Source of the DNA: Planctomycetota bacterium
GTDB lineage: Bacteria; Planctomycetota; UBA1135; UBA2386
Reading direction: 5' to 3'
DNA: 35,891 nt
Assembly (NCBI GenBank): GCA_027621295.1
Contig: JAQCBR010000032.1
Span: 1 to 35,891, forward strand
Part shown: one piece after another, positions 21,073 through 27,817 of the stretch
Numbering within the stretch: position 1 is the first letter of the stretch
Layout of the letters: each line of letters begins with the position of its first letter
Translations under genes and position numbers: made by a program
The notes under the pieces: generated by a model
Seen by the model: only the letters and a program-made list of their open reading frames with translations
Told to the model about the DNA's origin: nothing
The model's database searches: none

Positions 21073-22035
21073 ATGCGTGCGGCCGTGATCCTGCCCCTCC
21101 TCGGCGCACTCTGGGTGGGCCCCCGCCTGGAGGAGGAGCCGACCGCGGCGGTCGGGAAGGCAGCGGCCGAGAGCTGCGCCGACTGCCACGCGGTGATCCA
21201 CGACGAGTGGCGCGGAACCCGCCATGCCAGCGCGTTCACCGACCCGGTCTACCAGTCCGCGTTGAGGGGCCTGGAAGCCCCCGAGCGCTGCCACGGCTGC
21301 CATGCTCCGGTCCCGGTGCTCGCGCGATTCGGCCGCCCACCCCGGGTCCGCAGCGAAGACCTCCACCACGGCATCACCTGCGCATCCTGCCACGAGACGC
21401 GCCGCGGAATCGCCGGGCCGTTCGGCGCGGCGACGCCGGCCCACGCGAGCGAGGCGCACCCGGCGTTCACGGAGAAGGGCTCGGTGCACCTCTGCTCGTC
21501 CTGCCACGATCTGCGGATCGGCCCGGTCCTGCCGCTCGGCCGCGACTTCCGCGACGCGGAGCTCGCCGAGCGCGGAAAGTCCTGCGTCGGCTGCCACATG
21601 CCGAGCGTCCGCCGGTCGATCGCAGCCGACCCACGCACGGGCGCGCCGACCGGCCCCGAGCGCCGTGGACGGAGCCACGCGCTGCGAGGGCCGTCGGAAC
21701 CCGAGTTCGCCGCTTCGGCGTTCAAGCTCGTCGCGCGGCCGGACGGCGACCGCGTCGAGCTCGCCGTGGGCAACCGTGCCGGCCATCGCGTGCCGGGGCT
21801 CGAGACCCGGAGCTTCCGGTTCGAGATCGTCCAACGGAGCTCCGACGGAGCCGAGATCGCGCGCGACGCGGTCACGTTCGACGCAGAGAACCCGCTCCGT
21901 GCCGCCGAGACCCGGAAGTTCCGGTTCCCGAAATCCAGTCGGGCGGTTCGCGTCGAGATCGTCGGCTCGCACGTGCACGGGAACGCCGCGCCGATGATCT
22001 TCCAACGCGTCGAGCAGGCGTTCGATGACCGATGA
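21073..22035 (+). CDS. Exported multiheme c-type cytochrome (five CXXCH motifs)
   Basis: 320 residues from ATG 21073, beginning with a signal peptide (MRAAVILPLLGALWVG). Five heme-binding motifs: CADCH, CHGCH, CASCH, CSSCH and CVGCH. The arrangement resembles cytochrome c554-type electron carriers. The C-terminal half after about residue 215 has no heme and is beta-rich (RVELAVGNRAGHRVPGLETR, FRFEIVQRSSDG, RVEIVGSHVHGN). It probably carries electrons in the periplasm; partners are not in the window. The frame is open upstream to 20644, but that stretch is antisense to the DUF4388 gene. The APH-like kinase follows after 36 bp and may be co-transcribed. Confidence 0.88.
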   Translation: MRAAVILPLLGALWVGPRLEEEPTAAVGKAAAESCADCHAVIHDEWRGTRHASAFTDPVYQSALRGLEAPERCHGCHAPVPVLARFGRPPRVRSEDLHHGITCASCHETRRGIAGPFGAATPAHASEAHPAFTEKGSVHLCSSCHDLRIGPVLPLGRDFRDAELAERGKSCVGCHMPSVRRSIAADPRTGAPTGPERRGRSHALRGPSEPEFAASAFKLVARPDGDRVELAVGNRAGHRVPGLETRSFRFEIVQRSSDGAEIARDAVTFDAENPLRAAETRKFRFPKSSRAVRVEIVGSHVHGNAAPMIFQRVEQAFDDR

Positions 22036-22071
22036 GCCGTCACCCGTGAGCGCAACCAACCGGACGTCCCC

Positions 22072-23052
22072 GTGAACCCCGCCTCGAACGAACCACTCGC
22101 CCACCTCGAGGAAGCGCGCGCCATCGCGGCGAGCCTCGGACTCGAGGAGCAGGACGGCATCCGACTGCGGCCGGTGTCCGGCCACAACTCTTCGCTCCTC
22201 CTTCCCTGCCGCGGTCCCACCGGCAAGGACTTCGTGCTGAAGCTGTTCGTCCCGCCGGCCGACAGCCGCTTCTACCCGGCCGAGGTCCGGGTGGATGACT
22301 ACGCGCGGCGCGAGGCGGCGTTCTATCGATTCCTCGATTCGGTGGATCCCGAACGACTCGAGATCCCCGCACCCCGCACGGTGTGGATCGACTCCAAGGA
22401 CCCACCACGCTGGGTCCTGCTGGAGTGGATCCACGGCGCGGTCGGCCCGACGGAAGAAGTGCTCGGTCAGGACCAGATCTTCGACCTGTTGTCCCGGCTG
22501 CGCAGTCTGCCGCTCGACCGGCTGGCCGGCCGACGCGACTTCCCGCTCAACCATTGGGACGTGGTCAGCTACCTGGACCGCGTGCGGCTGATGTACGAGA
22601 CCGTCCTCCAGGTGATCGGCGAGCGACGCTGGAGGTCGGTGATGGACTTCTTCGACGAGGCGCTGCGCTGGACCGAGGCGCGGCCGCCGACCCTCGTGCA
22701 TGGCGACTTCACCGAGACGAACATCCTCGTCGACGCGGAGGGGGCGCCGTTCCTGATCGACTTCGAACGGATCGGCGTCGGCAACGAGGACCACGACTTC
22801 GCATGGCTGTGGCTGCACTCGACGCGCAGCCTCGACTGGAAGCGCAGCCTTCTGGCGCGCTACTTCGGCACGCGCTTCGGGTCGGACCGGATCAAGGCGG
22901 AGTGGGGCATCCGCGCAGCGCTCGTGTATCTCGCGCTGCGGCGACTCCGCTTCGGATTCCTGACGCACGCGGAGCGCGACCCGCTCGCGTCGCGCAACGT
23001 CGCGCTCCTCGACGCCTGCCTGGTCGGCGGTCGCGAGCTCTTCCCCAGCTGA
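22072..23052 (+). CDS. Aminoglycoside phosphotransferase (APH)-like kinase
   Basis: 326 residues from GTG 22072; no ATG is suitably placed. The APH/choline-kinase fold shows GHNSSLLLPC, FVLKLFVPP (ATP-site Lys), EIPAPRTVWIDSKDPPRW, the catalytic loop LVHGDFTETNILVD and the metal motif FLIDFERIGVGNEDHDF. These motifs are intact, so it is probably active. Most chromosomal members phosphorylate small metabolites (sugars, choline-like alcohols, cofactors), and nothing here shows antibiotic resistance. Cytoplasmic. It follows the multiheme cytochrome after 36 bp; a functional link is not obvious. Confidence 0.88.
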   Translation: MNPASNEPLAHLEEARAIAASLGLEEQDGIRLRPVSGHNSSLLLPCRGPTGKDFVLKLFVPPADSRFYPAEVRVDDYARREAAFYRFLDSVDPERLEIPAPRTVWIDSKDPPRWVLLEWIHGAVGPTEEVLGQDQIFDLLSRLRSLPLDRLAGRRDFPLNHWDVVSYLDRVRLMYETVLQVIGERRWRSVMDFFDEALRWTEARPPTLVHGDFTETNILVDAEGAPFLIDFERIGVGNEDHDFAWLWLHSTRSLDWKRSLLARYFGTRFGSDRIKAEWGIRAALVYLALRRLRFGFLTHAERDPLASRNVALLDACLVGGRELFPS

Positions 23053-23354
23053 CGCGCGCATCCACCGCCCGCACGCTGCCGAAAGGCGCCGCGTACGCGG
23101 GCGTTGTCCACAGAGCCCGCTGCGCCGCTCCGCGAGAGCCGATCGGACGTCGGAGCCAAACCGCCCCAAGAGCACCAAGAATCGGCGTTTTGGGCTCGAA
23201 CTGCATCCGAGCCGGATGCGGTGGTGCCTCCCCCCCGAGGCACCCCGAGGAACGCCGCCCGGGTCGAGCCGCCGTGCCGCGGGCGATTCCCCGCGATCTT
23301 GTCGCAACTCGCTGGTTTGGCGCGCATGGCACGTGCGTTGCTTTCTCTCCGGGT
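23053..23354. promoter_or_regulatory. Regulatory gap with hairpins and a sigma-54-like promoter
   Basis: 302 bp without a credible gene. It holds hairpin GCATCCG-AGC-CGGATGC (23203-23219), hairpin GGTGCCTC-CCCCCC-GAGGCACC (23223-23244), a shorter one CGCGGG/CCCGCG near 23279-23297, and a -24/-12 type element at 23327-23342. The first two could terminate the APH-like gene. Confidence 0.6.
23327..23342 (+). promoter_or_regulatory. Sigma-54-type (-24/-12) promoter
   Basis: TGGCACGTGCGTTGCT matches the sigma-54 consensus TGGCAC-N5-TTGC, with the -24 GG and -12 GC separated by exactly 10 bases. The predicted transcription start, near 23353, is 2 bases before the ECF sigma ATG at 23355, so the mRNA would be almost leaderless. 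This is a consensus match only; no activator site is recognised. Confidence 0.6.
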
Positions 23355-24011
23355 ATGAATACGAGTCGGCGCTCGGATGATCCCGCCCCCACCCCTGCTG
23401 CAACCCGTCTGTCGGACGACGACCTGATGCTCCTCATCGAGCAGGGTGACGCCGACGCCGGACTGTCCGGTCTGCAGGAGCGGTACGGCCGTCGCATCCT
23501 CCACTTCGTCCGTGGCCTCGTCCGTGACGCGCACCTCGCGCAGGACGTGACCCAGGAAGTCTTCGAGAAGGTCTACCTGAAGAGCCACCTCTACCAGCAC
23601 GGCACGAATCTCCGCGCGTGGCTGTTCGAGGTCGCGAGGAACCAGGCGCTGTCGGCGCTCCGCGCGCGGCGTCGGACTCCCCGCCCGATCAGCAGCCTGT
23701 CGTCCCACGCAGACGACGACGACGACCAGGACCTCCTCGAGTCGATCCCGGAGATCCGGGAGAACCGCGACCTGGAGGAACGTGAGTTCATGCAGGCGTT
23801 CGCGAAGGCCGTCGACGACCTGCCCGAACGCTACCGCACGGTGTTCAACCTCTGCGTCCGCGAGGGACGGCCCTACCAGGAGGCGGCCGACCTTCTCGGC
23901 CTGCCGACGGGCACCGTGGCGATCCGGATCATGCGCGCGCGGAAGCGGCTGTTCCAAGCGCTGTCCCGCCACCTCGGCCGGCTCCGCCGCCCGCCCGCCT
24001 GCTTCCAGTGA
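23355..24011 (+). CDS. ECF-type RNA polymerase sigma factor
   Basis: 218 residues from ATG 23355. Region 2 is seen in GRRILHFVRGLVRDAHLAQD, VTQEVFEKVYLKSH and LRAWLFEVARNQALSALRAR. After an acidic linker (HADDDDDQDLLE) comes region 4 (DDLPERYRTVFNLCVREGR, YQEAADLLGLPTGTVAIRIM). It differs from the kinase-linked sigma factor at 12071 and lacks the VQPTVLVHEAW block. No anti-sigma gene is adjacent. It probably responds to an external signal through another route. The start has no Shine-Dalgarno; a later ATG at 23427 is possible but would cut into region 2. The gene stops 87 bp before PNPase. Confidence 0.93.
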   Translation: MNTSRRSDDPAPTPAATRLSDDDLMLLIEQGDADAGLSGLQERYGRRILHFVRGLVRDAHLAQDVTQEVFEKVYLKSHLYQHGTNLRAWLFEVARNQALSALRARRRTPRPISSLSSHADDDDDQDLLESIPEIRENRDLEEREFMQAFAKAVDDLPERYRTVFNLCVREGRPYQEAADLLGLPTGTVAIRIMRARKRLFQALSRHLGRLRRPPACFQ

Positions 24012-24098
24012 CGGCAGACGCTTCGCCCGACCTCCGCGCTGGCGCGCGGCGGCGGCGCGGACGGGTGCAACTCGGAACGGCGACGCTACAAGGGTCGC

Positions 24099-26183
24099 AT
24101 GACGACTCCCCAGGTCCACGCCGTCGAAGTCCAGGTCGCTGGCACGTCCCTGACCATCGAGACCGGAAGGATCGCGAGGCAGGCCCACGGGGCGGTCCTG
24201 TGCCGGTCGGGTGACAACGTCATCCTCGCGACGGTGGTGATCGCACCGGCGCGGGCCGGTATCGACTTCTTCCCGCTGACCGTCGAGTACCGCGAGAAGA
24301 TGGCCGCAGCCGGCCGGATTCCGGGGTCCTTCCAGCGCCGCGAGGGCCGCATCTCCGACCACGAGGTCCTGCAGTCGCGGCTCATCGACCGATCGGTCCG
24401 ATCTCTGTTCCCCAAGGGCTTCCGCGACGAGGTCCAGCTCCAGGTCTCGGTGCTGTCCGCGGACCCGGCCGCCGACCTGAGCACACTCGCGCTGATCGCT
24501 GCCTGCGCTGCGGTGCACCTGTCCCCGGCCCCCGCCAGCGGTCCCGCATGCGGGGTCCGCATCGTGCGTGACGGCGGCGTGCTGACGGCATTCCCTCCGC
24601 TCGCTCGCCGCGATCGCTCCGAACTCGAGTTCGTCGTCAGCGCTGGCCCCAACGGGCTGGTCATGGTCGAGGGCGGCGCGCGCGAGGTGTCGGAGGCCGA
24701 CTGCGCGGAGGCGCTCGCCCAGGCCCAGCTCTGGATCAGCAAACTCGCCGCGGCGATCGAGACGCTGCGCGCACGCGCCGGCGCGCCGAAGCTCGAGGTC
24801 GCGGAACCGAAGGCCCTGCCCACGCTACCGGAGGAGGCCGTCGCCGCGCTGCGGGACGCTCTCGCCACGACGGAGAAGGCTGCGCGGGCCGCAGCGATCC
24901 AGGCGGTTCGGAGCGAGGTGCTGTCCGCCGTGGAACCGGAGCAGCTGTCCGACGTCGCCAAGGCGTTCGACGCATGCCGCAGCGAGCTCGTCCGCGACGC
25001 GATCCTCTCGGGCAGGCCGCGTCTCGACGGCCGCGGCGCAGCGGACATCCGCCCGATCTGGGGTGAGGTGGGCTGGCTGCCGCGCGCCCATGGGTCGGCG
25101 CTCTTCACCCGTGGTGAGACCCAGGCGATGGTCACGTGCACGCTCGGCACCGCCGAGGAGGCGCAGCGCGTCGACGGGCTCGGCGGCCTCCGCGACGAGC
25201 GCTTCCTGCTGCACTATGGATTCCCCCCCTACAGCGTCGGCGAGGTCCGACCGCTGCGCGGTCCAGGCCGCCGGGAGATCGGACACGGCTTCCTGGCACG
25301 CCGCGGCCTGCTGCCCGTGCTGCCCGACTTCGAGACGTTCCCCTACACGCTGCGGATCGAGTCGGAGATCAGCGAGAGCAACGGCTCGTCGTCGATGGCG
25401 ACCGCGTGCGGCGGCTGCCTCGCGATGATGCAGGCCGGCGTGCCCCTGACGCGACCCGTCGCGGGGATCGCGATGGGCCTCGTCACCGACGGCGAGCGCA
25501 CCGTCGTCCTGTCGGACATCCTCGGCGACGAGGATCACCTCGGGGACATGGACTTCAAGGTGGTCGGCACCGCTGCAGGCGTGACCGCGCTCCAGCTCGA
25601 CAACAAGGTCGGCGGACTGACCGAGGAGCAGCTCCGGACGGCCCTCGAGCAGGCGCGCGCGGGGCGCCTCCACATCCTCGGCGAGATGGCGAAGATCCTC
25701 CCGGCCCCGGCCAAGGAGCTGTCAGCACGCGCTCCGCGCGTGGTCCGCACGTCGATCATGCCCGACCACGTCGCCACGCTGATCGGGCCTCGCGGACAGA
25801 CGATCAAGGGCATCGCCGCCGCGACCGGCGCGCAGGTCAACGTCGACGACGACGGACTCGTCCGCGTCTACGCCGCCGACGAGACCGCCGCTCGGCGCGC
25901 GCTGCAGATGGTCGGACGCACGTGCGGCGTGGTGCGCCGCGGTGGCTACTACCACGGCACGGTGACGAAGGTGGAGAGCTTCGGGATGTTCGTCCGCGTG
26001 AACGACGTGATCGAAGGCCTCGTCGGCCGCGAGGAGCTGTTCGAGAACCGCCACGCACCCGACCGGGAGTTCGCGCCCGGCGATGCGGTCGAGGTGCGCG
26101 TCACGGGGATCGACGAGCGTGGCCGGCTCAAGCTGTCGCGGCGCGCGGCGATCGGCGCCGACGAAGCGCTCTTCGAGTGGTGA
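24099..26183 (+). CDS. pnp: Polynucleotide phosphorylase
   Basis: 694 residues, normal for PNPase. It degrades RNA 3'-to-5' using phosphate and can add 3' tails. All domains are present: first RNase PH domain (about 10-140, with PLTVEYREKMAAAGRIPGSF and GRISDHEVLQSRLIDRSVR), helical linker (about 150-310), catalytic second RNase PH domain (about 310-545, with FPPYSVGE, RREIGHG, ESNGSSSMATACGG and LGDEDHLGDMDFKVVGT), KH domain (IGPRGQTIKGI, about 560) and S1 domain (YYHGTVTKVESFGMFVRV, about 615-690). AAGGG lies about 4 bases before ATG 24099. Unlike in many bacteria, no rpsO (S15) gene lies upstream; the neighbour is the ECF sigma gene. Ends in three in-frame stop repeats. Confidence 0.97.
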   Translation: MTTPQVHAVEVQVAGTSLTIETGRIARQAHGAVLCRSGDNVILATVVIAPARAGIDFFPLTVEYREKMAAAGRIPGSFQRREGRISDHEVLQSRLIDRSVRSLFPKGFRDEVQLQVSVLSADPAADLSTLALIAACAAVHLSPAPASGPACGVRIVRDGGVLTAFPPLARRDRSELEFVVSAGPNGLVMVEGGAREVSEADCAEALAQAQLWISKLAAAIETLRARAGAPKLEVAEPKALPTLPEEAVAALRDALATTEKAARAAAIQAVRSEVLSAVEPEQLSDVAKAFDACRSELVRDAILSGRPRLDGRGAADIRPIWGEVGWLPRAHGSALFTRGETQAMVTCTLGTAEEAQRVDGLGGLRDERFLLHYGFPPYSVGEVRPLRGPGRREIGHGFLARRGLLPVLPDFETFPYTLRIESEISESNGSSSMATACGGCLAMMQAGVPLTRPVAGIAMGLVTDGERTVVLSDILGDEDHLGDMDFKVVGTAAGVTALQLDNKVGGLTEEQLRTALEQARAGRLHILGEMAKILPAPAKELSARAPRVVRTSIMPDHVATLIGPRGQTIKGIAAATGAQVNVDDDGLVRVYAADETAARRALQMVGRTCGVVRRGGYYHGTVTKVESFGMFVRVNDVIEGLVGREELFENRHAPDREFAPGDAVEVRVTGIDERGRLKLSRRAAIGADEALFEW

Positions 26184-26223
26184 CCAGCCGAGCGGTGAAC
26201 AGCCGAGTGGTGAACAGCCCGGC
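26179..26223. repeat. Three 15-bp tandem repeats carrying in-frame stops
   Basis: Units at 26179-26193, 26194-26208 and 26209-26223, of the form GGTGAMCAGCC-GAGN/CGGC. Each contains TGA, and because 15 is a multiple of 3 all three TGA codons are in frame with pnp (26181, 26196, 26211). Confidence 0.85.
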
Positions 26224-26736
26224 CTAGCCTGCGTCCTTGCCGAGCGTGCCCGGGGCAGACCAGACGATCCGCTCCGGGAACTGGCGCACGACGCGCTTCG
26301 CGTGCTGCGTCGCGATCAGCCCGTAGACGTGGGCCTCGACGCCGCGGCGCCGCACGATGCAGAGGTGACCGGACATCAGCTGATGCCGATCCGGGTCCGT
26401 CATCCTGAGCAGCGGCAGCCGCCCGTCCGGGAGTTCGAAGTGCCAGGAGACGGGACCGCGGCCACAGTCCCGCACCTCGGTGTCCAGGAGCGCTTCGCAC
26501 GCGGCGCGCTCCTCGGCCAGCTTGCGCTGCGCTTCGACTTCGGCCTGCCGGTCGCGGTCGCGCTCCCGCCCCTCGGCACGCGCCTTGGCGAGCTCGGCCT
26601 CCCGGGCCGCCTTCTCGGCCTCGAGGACGTCCCGCCCCTTCTCCTTGCGCTCCACCCGCTCTTCGTGGGCGAGTCGCTTGGCGTCCTTCGCGGACAGGAT
26701 GTTGGCCTTCTTGAACTGATCGCGGAGCGAGCCCAT
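26224..26736 (-). CDS. DUF2058 (YaiL-like) protein
   Basis: 170 residues. The N-terminus MGSLRDQFKKANILSAKDAK matches the DUF2058 pattern, short and basic. A long charged coiled region follows (about 25-80, rich in E, R, A and K), then a compact C-terminal domain: DCGRGPVSWHFELPDGRLPL, HQLMSGHLCIVRRRG and VYGLIATQHAKRVVRQFPER. Members have been described as nucleoproteins or polynucleotide-associated, but the function is not established. The stop lies just past the pnp repeats, so the two genes are convergent and nearly touch. Cytoplasmic. It is followed upstream by the PilZ gene on the same strand after 34 bp, so the two could be co-transcribed. Confidence 0.85.
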   Translation of the reverse strand: MGSLRDQFKKANILSAKDAKRLAHEERVERKEKGRDVLEAEKAAREAELAKARAEGRERDRDRQAEVEAQRKLAEERAACEALLDTEVRDCGRGPVSWHFELPDGRLPLLRMTDPDRHQLMSGHLCIVRRRGVEAHVYGLIATQHAKRVVRQFPERIVWSAPGTLGKDAG

Positions 26737-26770
26737 CGACTGCAGATCCTAGCGGGGCCTGCGCGCCGGC

Positions 26771-27058
26771 TCACTCCCCGGGCGACGTATCGACGAAGCG
26801 GACGGCCACGCCCAGGCGACCGTGCCCGAGGTTCTCGACCCGGACGAGCTCGGCGCGGCGGACCTGCCCATCGACGACGACGTCCACGGGCGCGCTGGCC
26901 TCGGCGATGAAGTAGACGCCGGTACCCGAACGGTTGCCGCCTTCTCCGACGATCTGGAGGTCGCCGAAGTGAACCTCGACCGGCGCGGTGTTCCGACGCC
27001 GGTCCTCAGAGCGGCGCTCGGCGACCTCTGCCTGCTTGCGGCTGACGTTGTCGCTCAT
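26771..27058 (-). CDS. PilZ domain protein (candidate c-di-GMP receptor)
   Basis: 95 residues from ATG 27058. GGTGG lies 6 bases upstream of this ATG and directly abuts the alternative ATG 27064, which favours 27058. Both c-di-GMP signature motifs of PilZ are present: RxxxR as R16-SED-R20 and NxSxxG as NRSGTG (N42 to G47). A small beta-barrel pattern follows (TGVYFIAEASAPVDVVVDG, LVRVENLGHGRLGVAVRFVD). It probably binds cyclic di-GMP in the cytoplasm and acts through protein contacts; partners are unknown. It is divergent from the methyltransferase at 27122. Confidence 0.82.
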   Translation of the reverse strand: MSDNVSRKQAEVAERRSEDRRRNTAPVEVHFGDLQIVGEGGNRSGTGVYFIAEASAPVDVVVDGQVRRAELVRVENLGHGRLGVAVRFVDTSPGE

Positions 27059-27121
27059 GATCATCCACCGAGACCGCGGGACCGGCCCTGAGGGCCTCAT
27101 CGCATCCTCGAGCCAAGACCC

Positions 27122-27772
27122 TTGAGCCCAGCTCCCAGACCAGCCCGGATCGAGACCGCCTACGTGCGTGAGCCCGGCTACGCCGAGCGTTACCGCGACG
27201 CGCGCTTCCGCACCGGCTCCGGGCCGCGCACCGATCGTCGTGAACGACGCGCGATCACGAAGCTCCTGCGCGCCTGCGCCGTGGACGACGGCCCGTGGCT
27301 CGACGTCCCGTGCGGCGCCGGTCGGCTCAGCGACCTGCTGCCCGGTCCGGTCGTCCAGGTCGACCGGGATCCGGCGATGGTCCGCGCGGTCGAACGCACC
27401 GACACGACGAAGATCTGCGCGTCGGCACACGCACTCCCGTTCGCGGACGCCACGTTCGCCGGTGCGCTCTGCATGCGCTTGCTGCAGCACATCCCGAACG
27501 GCGACGAGCGCGTCCGCGTCCTGTCCGAACTGCGGCGGGTCACGCGCGGACCGATCGTGATGTCCTTCTTCCACGCGGCCTCGTTCCAGCACGCGCGGCG
27601 CGTGGTGTCGCGTCGGCTGCGACGTAAGCCCGTGTCCGGGCGTTCGGCTGTCACGCTGCGGCGCTTCTTCGCGGAGCTCCAGCGCGCAGGGCTGGAGCCC
27701 GTCCGTTGCGCGCCGCTCCTGCCCTTCCTCAGCGACCAGTGGGTCGTGCTCGCACGACCCCGGCACGACTGA
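27122..27772 (+). CDS. Class I SAM-dependent methyltransferase
   Basis: About 216 residues from TTG 27122 (GTG 27164 would give 202); neither start has a good ribosome-binding site. Motif I is WLDVPCGAGRLSDLL, then VQVDRDPAMVRA, AHALPFADATFAGAL and MRLLQHIPNGDERVRVL. The C-terminus has PIVMSFFHAASFQHARRVV and LPFLSDQWVVLARP. It shares the same order of unusual blocks with the methyltransferase half of the 18367 fusion: RY.......R at the N-terminus, D.PCGAGRL, ALPFAD, FFH..S..H..R and PFL.D.WV. The two therefore form a small paralogous group. The substrate is unknown, perhaps an envelope lipid or sugar given the LPS-kinase partner of its relative. Confidence 0.85.
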   Translation: MSPAPRPARIETAYVREPGYAERYRDARFRTGSGPRTDRRERRAITKLLRACAVDDGPWLDVPCGAGRLSDLLPGPVVQVDRDPAMVRAVERTDTTKICASAHALPFADATFAGALCMRLLQHIPNGDERVRVLSELRRVTRGPIVMSFFHAASFQHARRVVSRRLRRKPVSGRSAVTLRRFFAELQRAGLEPVRCAPLLPFLSDQWVVLARPRHD

Positions 27773-27817
27773 ACCGCGCGCGCGCAGCGCCGTCGGCCGT
27801 CTCGTCCGAGGCGGGTG

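Noticed and set aside
22072..23052. Antibiotic resistance gene
   Set aside because: APH fold alone does not show this; most chromosomal members act on metabolites, and no mobile element is near.
26179..26223. CRISPR-like array
   Set aside because: Units are directly tandem with no spacers and only 15 bp long.
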